Source of the DNA: Aldrovandia affinis
Lineage: Eukaryota > Chordata > Actinopteri > Notacanthiformes > Halosauridae
Assembly: GCA_029706075.1 (NCBI GenBank)
Contig: JAINUG010000109.1
Coordinates: 2,121,501 to 2,185,500, forward strand
Direction: 5' to 3'
Length of the DNA stretch: 64,000 bases
Below are positions 56,470 through 64,000 of the stretch, piece after piece. Under the pieces are notes generated by a model that saw only the letters and a list, made by a program, of their open reading frames with translations, made no database searches and had not been told where the DNA came from. Each line of letters opens with the position of its first letter. Position 1 is the stretch's first letter. The position numbers and the translations under genes were made by a program.

Positions 56470-56760
56470 CTGCCAGGTGACTATCCCGTCTCTCCGTACA
56501 CCCAGTAGCTGCTCCTCACAGCCTCACCTCTTCCCTGCCCTTGTCCCTCCCGATGGGGCAATACCGTTCTCCACTCAGTCAGGATGGCAGAATCTGTACA
56601 TTCTGCAAAAGGCTGAAAACTCACCTTTTTCCGACTTCACCTCAATTAAAGAAAATTATAATAAAAGGAGAAAGAGTCATTTCTCAGATGCCTCCTGTAG
56701 GAGCCAAAAATTTGTTTTGTTTAAACTGAAGTGCCACTATACCTCCGTTAAATCATAAAT
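56470..56760 (+). repeat. LINE 3' coding end (L2-like)
   Basis: The plus-strand frame ICTFCKRLKTHLFPTSPQLK resembles the end of L2-type ORF2 (..SFK..LKTHLF..), preceded by CCGTCTCTCCGTACACC and GTCAGGATGGCAGAATCTG. The 5' part is missing and the frame is degenerate. Confidence 0.5.
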
Positions 56761-58964
56761 TAAGTTGTGCCACCTCTCCACATCTCTTTCCCCCTTTTTC
56801 ACAGCTGTTTCCGACCTCGCCTGTCTCCGTCTCAGACTGTCATTTTTAGTGTTTTTGTACCTTTAAATTTTTGTCACGCAGTCTAAAAATAAGTTGCAAG
56901 ACAATACATTAAATCCATCTGCATGCAATGCACCAGTAGGATATTGTTTTACTCTGCCATCGGTGGAAATCCGTCTCGATGTTGTTTGTGCATCCATGGC
57001 TCACCTCCTCCACCCTTACCCTTAACAACATCATTCTATTGTTTTGCACTGATGAACGCCTCAGAATTAATGATGTAATTAGTCACACGTCCGTACTGAT
57101 TGCTGAACCCAGAGTGCTTACTGATGCACTTCGCAGGTATCTGGTGAAATTTAGCTTGACAGCCCAGATGGTCACATGCTCAAGATTTACTCTGGGCCCG
57201 ACCTATAGACCACCAGTCCTCTGTGCAGAATATATTTACTTAAATGGAACTCCGTATGGGCATTTATTGATGAATTGATTTAGTGCAGGTAATCTATTCA
57301 TTTAGCAGTTAACGAGGTCCCGGTGTGTTAATGGGGTCATCATTAATGAAAGAAACACAAGTGGCTTTCCATTGGTGGGTCTGTAGTGATGCAAATTCAA
57401 GGTTTGTATCCTCACTCAAATAACGTTTTACCTGCACAACAAAATTTTCTGTGTTAAATCAACTCTGATAGAGATTTAGGACTCACTGAATGTTTAAATG
57501 TGCTTCAAAACAGGGTCTATTAAGCAACATTTCTAGAATAATTTTCTAAATAATTTATATGATGTTTGATCAGGAATCTGTATCGTGGTTTGTTCTCATT
57601 TTGTGGCTGACTTTTGGGCATAACAAAGCACAAAGGATGTACAGTAGAGCCTGATTCATTCAGTTAAGTCTAGCTTGATAAATGACCTACAGCTTATACT
57701 GCAGCATTGCCAGCACTGGCAGCTGCACTGTAAGTGGATGTGGTCAGAGCCTTGTACGAGCCTGAGTGTAAATAATTATTTCACTGGGCTATGAACTATT
57801 TTTAACTACGTATCTGGAGTCGTGGCGAGTGCTCGTGCGCAGTGCCAGGGTACCCATGGCACTCCGCTCAGCAGGGTAATGCATTTTAGATTTTTTGAGT
57901 GTTACATACAGAAGCTGTTGGGGGGGGTCCGTGATATTGGAACACGGAGTTACCGCTCCAGCCAATTTTGTCATTATATCCTGTTTTACTGCATTTGCAA
58001 TCTTTTGTCCTTCAATTGTTATTGCATCATCCTGCATTGCTATTATTTAATTGGTGCTTGTTGGATGGCATTTTAAAATGAGAAACTTATCAAACCACCT
58101 ACACCACAACATTTAGTTTTGACCATTTGGTTTTCCACCATTTGAAGGTAGTCACATGAGTACACCTGTATAAAAGGCTCAAAGGATTTTATATTAACCA
58201 TACAACCATTTCCTGTTAACCATTTCTGTTAACTTCCAAACAATACTTCACTCCACTTACACAGAAGAGGACATTGCCACAGGGCGATTTAAACACAAAT
58301 ATTTAAATAAAAATGAACTGTAAGGCAGTGTGAATGCTGTATTTGCAATTGCGCTGTGCTACGGAACACATTGCTTTAAAGACCAGGAAAATTAGGGAAT
58401 CTAAGTTTGCCTACTGTGCCATTTAAAAGCCCCTGTTTCTATCTTAATGTTAACAAATCAGTGCAAGCAAAGGTCAAAATATTGGCCCAGATCCAATCTG
58501 ACTGCAGTGCACTTTGTCCTTCCCTCAGATTAATAGATTTAGGTGCTAACGCTCTGCCTTTATCACATAATATCCTTAGATTGGCTTTCACTGGAAGGAA
58601 TGGTAATTCTAGCATTCACACTTAACTATATATATATAGTTGTATATAGTGTTATTTATGATGTATAGTTAGTTTTGTATTGTATATGATGTATTGTTCG
58701 TTTTTTTCCATTGATATTCTGTGTGTAGAGTAGTAATCTGGCACACCCTGATTAATTACATTTACCTGTATGGTTGTTCATTTGTTGAAGAGACTGGAAT
58801 TTCAACATGCTACCTTTGTCACACGTTTAACAAGTCAATGTTCAGTCGTGCAAGGAGTCATTTACTTATACTGCTTAATCTTAAAAATATTGCATTGTTT
58901 ATTTTTTATTTTGTTCACAGTTCTTTGGAGTTACCATTTTTCCTGTGAGCAAACAGTTTCAAAA

Positions 58965-59285
58965 CAATGTTAGAGTCGACACAAATTGCAGGAAGCCAAA
59001 CCGAAACTTATGGGAGATGGTCGATTGGGGGCCCACAGTCTGCCGGTATCAAGCTCTGCATGAAGCATCTGCCTCTGACTCATGTCTGTGCAAGCTTACC
59101 TTGCAACTGCAGTGTAAAAAGAAGCGACGGCTTATATCACGTGTTTCAGAGGGGAGCACGTGCTTGTCTAAGCTCTCCTGGATTGACAGCAGGGGTTGCA
59201 GCGAGCATGGCTTAGAACATGATTGGGTGATGATTCCAAATTGGGAGTGAAAAAGTGGAAAAACCTCTGTGCCACAGTACATACC
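58965..59285 (+). repeat. Dispersed repeat family D, copy 3
   Basis: Contains GTGTAAAAAGAAGCGACGGC, ATATCACGTGTTTCAGAGGG, AGCTCTCCTGGATTGACAGC and CAAATTGGGAGTGAAAAAGT in the family order. The final CCAAATTGGGAG..AAAA resembles the tail of the SINEs at 23715 and 55841. Confidence 0.6.
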
Positions 59286-60499
59286 AGGGCAGAACTGGGA
59301 AAGGGACAGCAGAGTTTTACACCCCTCTACACCCCAGTTCCCATGTTGGCTACAGAGCAGGGCACTGACAAGGTAGGCTAACGAGCCCCTGCTGCCGGGC
59401 AGGATCATGCTCTTTGGCCTGCCGGTGATGCGATCCAGTCTGCTACTTTTTTTCCTCTTTCTTCATCCCATTCACCCAGATCTGTCACTTCAAATCTGTG
59501 AGACGAGAAGTGCTAAAGCTTCGGACCCCTGAGAGAGGGACCACATATATGACTAGTGATTATAGTCGATGACACAGCAGGGCGTGGTCATCTGTCCCAG
59601 CACAGTCTGACAGATGTGTTGCGGGACAGCAGTAGGGTTTAGAGCAAAGCCCATATCAGTTTGTGGTGCAGGGCTGTGTCTGTTTTAAAGAGGGCTGCAT
59701 CCATGCTCTTTATTATTTAATTAGCCCAGCCATTTACGTGATCTTACATTTGAGCTAAATGCATTGATGAGCACATGAATGACAGCTGAAGTTCCAGTGT
59801 CCCTATATTAAACATTTTACTGTGGTCTAATCTACGAATGAATCGGCATTGGTGTATACAGCTAATTAGCCAGGGTAACTGGTGGACACAAAACAGAACA
59901 CACCTGCACAGGAAGTTTAAAAAGCTGACTCAGGAATTCTGTCGCAATGATACAGTAATACTTGTTATATTTTATTTTTTTATTTTAATGCAATGATATC
60001 CAACTCCCTACTGTCCCTTTGTTTTTTTTGTTTTCCATGATGGTAGCCAAAAAACTGTTTTTTAAAATTTGTATAATTTCTTTTTATCACTGATTAAAAC
60101 TACTTGCAGCTACTGTGCATCTAGTACAGTGCTGTGTCTTATGCATATTTAAAGGATCCATTGCATCCTAGCATAACATGTTAAAAATAAATCTGCTGAT
60201 TAATTAATGCTTTGTGAGTGTAAAAGAAGCAGAAGCAGATTTTCCACCTTAAGTATAGTTAATACAAATCTGCCACTTCCTATGGTCCCAAACTTCCTCT
60301 CTTCCTAAAAGATTGAATATTGTTATTAAGTTTGGGACATTTCTCAGGATTCTCTGGTGGACTGGGAAAAGTATAAAGAGTTTTCCAAAATCGTTTTGCG
60401 TTTTTAATAGTAATGTGTACAAAACGCATTCATGATAGTGCATAATGCAAACCAAAGGAAACCTTATATTGTTGTAAAGGACATTGTATTGGCTAGAAC

Positions 60500-61040
60500 C
60501 ATAGATACACTTCAGCATACTGTATATGGAAGGAGGTACTATCGATTATGCCACATGATCATATTACTGGTGGCGCTGGTTGGACATTCAGGGGGGCCAC
60601 TCAGGGGCCAATACCTACCGGAGAATTATGGTAGTGGTATTTATTTTGTAGCAAATAATTACAATCACAAGGATACAAAACTTTCCTGTGTGAAACATAA
60701 TCACCTATCTCGTAGACCCAGGAGAATGGCATCTTTGCTGTTGGCAATACGATGCACATAGTATGCAGGGAACTCTCAATTTGGCTTGCTCTAGTAACAA
60801 AATAAGTTCACTACTTTTGTTCGTTAGATCCTTACGGTAATCAAGATCCCCACATTACTAATGATCTGTCATATCTTTGGATTTCTACACTTCAACGAAG
60901 AGTACCCTGCCTTGAATCGGGACAGGATTTATTTTGTGACATCCTGGTTGACGTGAATTGGCCTCCACTGCTGAAAAGTCAATATTCCACCCGATCTGTG
61001 CATATAATTCATGTTCATATTTCCGGGACATTTAACTGTG
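60500..61040 (+). repeat. Unnamed ~570-bp interspersed repeat, copy B
   Basis: This is the plus-oriented partner of 11530-12100; the two are inverted and about 48 kb apart. Shared sequence covers nearly the whole length with only small gaps, and the ends fade gradually with no visible terminal structure. An open frame (60432-60761) crosses its start but is not open in copy A. Confidence 0.8.
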
Positions 61041-61494
61041 ATATTTAAAGCAGAACATGCTATATGATATAGAAGGCCCATTGGCAGGCAGGTGTCACTT
61101 AAGGGGTTAAAGATCTGAAGTGCTTATGTGCTTGGCCTGTCCATTATTTAGCAGTTTAATATCATGTTATTTCGCAGGACCTTTAACTCGAGTCATACAT
61201 ATACTGCAGTCTGGAGTCGGGGGAATATTTTCACATTTTTCAACCACACTGGACAAAATGTTTTATGTTTTAATTCCGCCCTCCCCTCTTCTTCTATGCC
61301 CTCAAGAAAATGGCCATGGTCAGCACCCTGTGAAACAAACTATGAATCTCTATACTCTGTATTGAGTGAAATTTGATTGGTTGATTGATTTGGGGGGAGG
61401 GGTTAAGCTGCAAGATAGAGGTACAGTAGAACATGCTCAGGTATAGGAGGGCCAGATGTCAGTAGTGCAATGTCTCAGTATGAGACTCGCTATT

Positions 61495-61700
61495 TGACTC
61501 TACGCTCACTTCCCCGGAGGCTGGAGGCCTGCCCTTATTAATGTCGCCGCTGCGGAGCACCTGTGCTCAAATGGCGCTCCGTTACCCAGCCGCTGCGGGA
61601 GGTCGACTGCGGGGGAGGGGGAGAGACACTCTTAAAGTCCCCCAGGCGAGCCACTCCCCGTGTCCTCGGTTGAACCCGCTGTGCGTTGGAACGCTGTGTT
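61495..61700. other. Small CpG-rich patch in intron 5
   Basis: Roughly 18 CpGs in about 200 bases (e.g. AATGTCGCCGCTGCGGAGCA, CCGCTGCGGGAGGTCGACTG), against a CpG-poor background. No repeat or exon is recognised. It may be regulatory or a decayed GC-rich repeat. Confidence 0.3.
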
Positions 61701-61967
61701 GGCAATAGCTCTGTTTCCAGCGGATGCTGTTGCACGATAATGTCTGCATGCATTTCACGCTCAGGGTGAAACGCTGTTTCAGAACAACACATTTCACTCG
61801 ACAAAAATGGTCAAAGAAGGAAAGAGGGAGTAGACTAGTACTTCCTGGATGTGCATGTCACACCGCAGTAATTTTTTACAGAATTGATATCTCTCCAAAC
61901 CAGTCCTTCTATGTCTACATATTGTAGACCACCACTCCTTTCATTCAGGTTATAATTGATGTAAAGA

Positions 61968-61970
61968 ATA

Positions 61971-62010
<40 letters not shown>
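61968..62010. repeat. (TC)n(AC)n microsatellite
   Basis: About 15 CT units pass directly into seven AC units, a compound microsatellite. Confidence 0.95.
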
Positions 62011-63249
62011 TAATCAGGAATTACTTGTATGTAAGACTTGTAATGTAAGATTAGAATGTGAGAAATCATCATTAGGATCTCTATTTGATTGCTCTCTTCA
62101 GTGACACTGCTGCTGTTATGCTGTAGTAGACAACACAGTTTTAGTTCAAATAAAGTTTTTTCCTAAAGGTTGAGTCTTTCCCGCAACACAGTTACATTCT
62201 AGATCCAGCCATAATTTTGACCTACAACTACAAAACCTCCATAACCCACTACTGAGGTCAGGCACTGGAATTCGATCAGAAAGTAAACCCCCAGCTTTGT
62301 TAACCATAATCCCTTCACTATCTGTCGCCAAATTGAATCCTGCAGAGGCAGAAAATCTCTGGCAAAACAAAATCTCCTTGGCTTCTCAGCGAAGGCTCTC
62401 AACCCTGAGGCACAGCCTGTCAATTTTGACAGGACCTTACCATTAACAACTTGTCACCGCGTTGGAACTGGCCTTCACCCACATGGGATTTTGTAGCTAC
62501 TGCATGTCTTGAGGACGACTGATGATTTCACTGTGAAGTTACTTCAATGCAGTTATTGTCAAACTAACTGAATGAAGAGATAGGACACCCAAGTGAGACT
62601 GGTTGTGAAACTGCCCTGTGCACACTTGACTGCAGGTGTAAGACATTTTCATTTTTTTGAGTCTTGATCACTTCACATTAGCTGGCAGAATATCTGAAAA
62701 TGTACTTTGCCTTATCTTACTGTTCCATGATGACAACCAACCCACCCCACCAAAAAAACCCTAGACATTTGAAAAAAAAAAGTGTTTTTGAAAAAGTTTC
62801 AGGAACTGCATGGGTGACAGTAATCTCAGTCATTTGAACACATTTCATACATTTTTCAATTTTCCAGTTGGCATCCATCACCCCGACAGCTTATCATATA
62901 TCTTCAGACATATTTATGAGGTATCACATGAAAGGTGAGACCTCATAAATCCCCAGCGAATTGGTGACAGTGCAAGTGCTGTGACCTATCCCTCAGAACT
63001 CCCTAAAAAGTTTTAAATAAAATAATTTTGATTCATTAAAGCAGCCTCCCATCGTATGCAGCCTACTCAAAACGCCACACTTCAGTCTGCACACAGTAAA
63101 GTGGATGTTGCTATGCTATGAGCCTCCTCAATAATAAAGTGCCTCTAAAAATATGTGTCCTACATATGAACTGACACCAAAAATGTTTTTACAAAATCTC
63201 AGCCCCATCTTTCATTTCAACTGCCTCCCTTCATCACAACTTCATGAAC

Positions 63250-63400
63250 TGGTGGTTCTGCGTAGCTCAACGGGTAGTGCATGGCGCTGACAACGCTTAG
63301 GTTGTGGGTTAGATTCCCACTGGGACCACATATACTGAAAAATGCATTCACTACTGTAAGGCACCTTGGATAAAAGCATCTGCTAAATGGCATATCATTA
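63250..63400 (+). mobile_element. tRNA-derived SINE with LINE-type tail
   Basis: The head GTTCTGCGTAGCTCAACGGG is tRNA-like with a perfect T-arm (GTGGG TTAGATT CCCAC) and ends in GGGACCACA. The 3' part CCTTGGATAAAAGCATCTGC/TAAATGGCATAT is the tail also seen in V-SINE-like copies and the L2 element. It is not a tRNA gene: the anticodon arm does not fold well and the tail is retroposon-like. Confidence 0.75.
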
Positions 63401-64000
63401 TTAAAAATGGCACAATTGCAACTTTGCACGTGTGGACACGTGCACTGTGTTATAGTCTGGGAATCAACAATAGCAAAATACTTAAACCCCGGCTCACTAC
63501 AAAAATAAGTATCATGAAATGGAAACGATTTTCACTTGCCTTTTAAATAAAAACTAATGCTAATAGATGCATATGATATTGATAAGCTTGAATAGTCTCT
63601 GTCCTTCTTTATCAAGGGTGTGTATCATTTCAGAGGGTACTGCTCACGCAGGACTCTCTCGTTCAGAACCTTTGGATGTTTGAGACAAAAAGCTTCCTTC
63701 ATGAATACAAAAAATGATCTCACTATGTCAGTAGCGTCCTAGTCTCCAGTCTCGTCCGTTCATGTTAGAAAGTATTATGGAATGCTGAAAGGACGGTAAG
63801 TGAAGCAGGCGGGTGCTCGATCGATGAAGAATACCAGAGGCCTGACTCTGAGTGGACGGGCAGTTCTTTAATCAATAACTGTTGTTCTTTCTGCTGCAGT
63901 TTATTCTGTCCATCATAATTCCTTCATGGCCCCTGTCTGTGGGGGACTGCCATCAAGAGCAGCGTGAGGTTTTGTTGCAGGAGCGTTTTGGGATGGCAAG

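Larger units (their letters stand above)
53937..64000 (+). other. gpr158: gpr158 intron 5 (runs off the window)
   Basis: At least 10 kb starting GTAAGT. No sequence coding for the expected next segment (VILYF.PS.FRC..LRW) was found in any plus-strand frame. Apart from listed repeats, nothing is assignable in about 54715-55820, 56765-58960 (a short TATATA run near 58628), 59290-60490, 61050-61490, 62015-63245 and 63401-64000. Confidence 0.8.

Noticed and set aside
60432-60761. 109-codon frame as a real gene
   Set aside because: It crosses the start of the unnamed repeat, and the homologous copy at 11530-12100 does not keep it open.
63250-63328. Possible genuine tRNA gene
   Set aside because: The T-arm is perfect, but the rest of the cloverleaf is poor and the sequence runs into a SINE tail.
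63898-64000. CTGCTGCAG followed by a frame reading FILSIIIPSWPL as possible gpr158 exon 6
   Set aside because: The acceptor-like site is good and the first residues are hydrophobic, but the expected VILYF.PS.FRC..LRW is not encoded and the frame continues with unrelated residues.
1-64000. CRISPR arrays, bacterial operons, prophage or plasmid genes
   Set aside because: The direct repeats found are microsatellites, tandem duplications or transposon ends. The exon-intron structure and repeat families are those of a fish nuclear genome.

Overview
The window looks like nuclear DNA from a ray-finned (teleost-type) fish. It is AT-rich, its genes are split by long introns, and it is filled with fish-typical repeats: Tc1/mariner and PIF-Harbinger DNA transposons, MITEs, L2-type LINE pieces, tRNA-headed SINEs including V-SINE-like copies, a few LTR-retrotransposon fossils and many microsatellites. 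I cannot name the species.

The only host gene I can support is the 5' half of gpr158, the class C orphan receptor reported as a metabotropic glycine receptor (mGlyR). It lies on the + strand. Five coding exons join in frame with consensus GT..AG sites: 6219-7102, 15862-15967, 43041-43143, 52409-52617 and 53868-53936. Together they give 457 residues: signal peptide, extracellular Cache domain, Cys-rich stalk, TM1 and most of TM2. The rest of the seven-helix domain and the cytoplasmic tail must lie beyond position 64000. The introns are about 8.8, 27.1, 9.3 and 1.25 kb, and the last exceeds 10 kb.

Layout: 1-5560 is upstream flank with scattered repeats. 5568-6218 is the candidate promoter and leader, with an RE1-like motif and upstream ATGs. 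Intron 1 holds a ~570 bp unnamed repeat (its inverted partner is in intron 5), a MITE and a Tc1 remnant. Intron 2 holds a solo LTR, several SINEs with clean target duplications, a CpG-dense patch near 27 kb, several Tc1 copies, a two-gene Harbinger remnant and an L2 fragment. Intron 3 holds a minisatellite split by a SINE and a three-layer nest in which an LTR fossil sits inside a Tc1 copy. Intron 4 is short and holds a MITE and a Tc1 remnant. Intron 5 holds a solo LTR of the same family as the nested element, a SINE with a 15-bp target duplication, an L2 tail and the second copy of the unnamed repeat.

I found no undescribed multi-gene system. The points most worth a second look are a Ser-to-His change at a reported glycine-pocket position of the receptor, the orphan CpG-dense patch in intron 2, the compressed RE1-like site, the inverted pair of unnamed repeats, the DD36E spacing of two Tc1 families, and the nested insertions that date one another.
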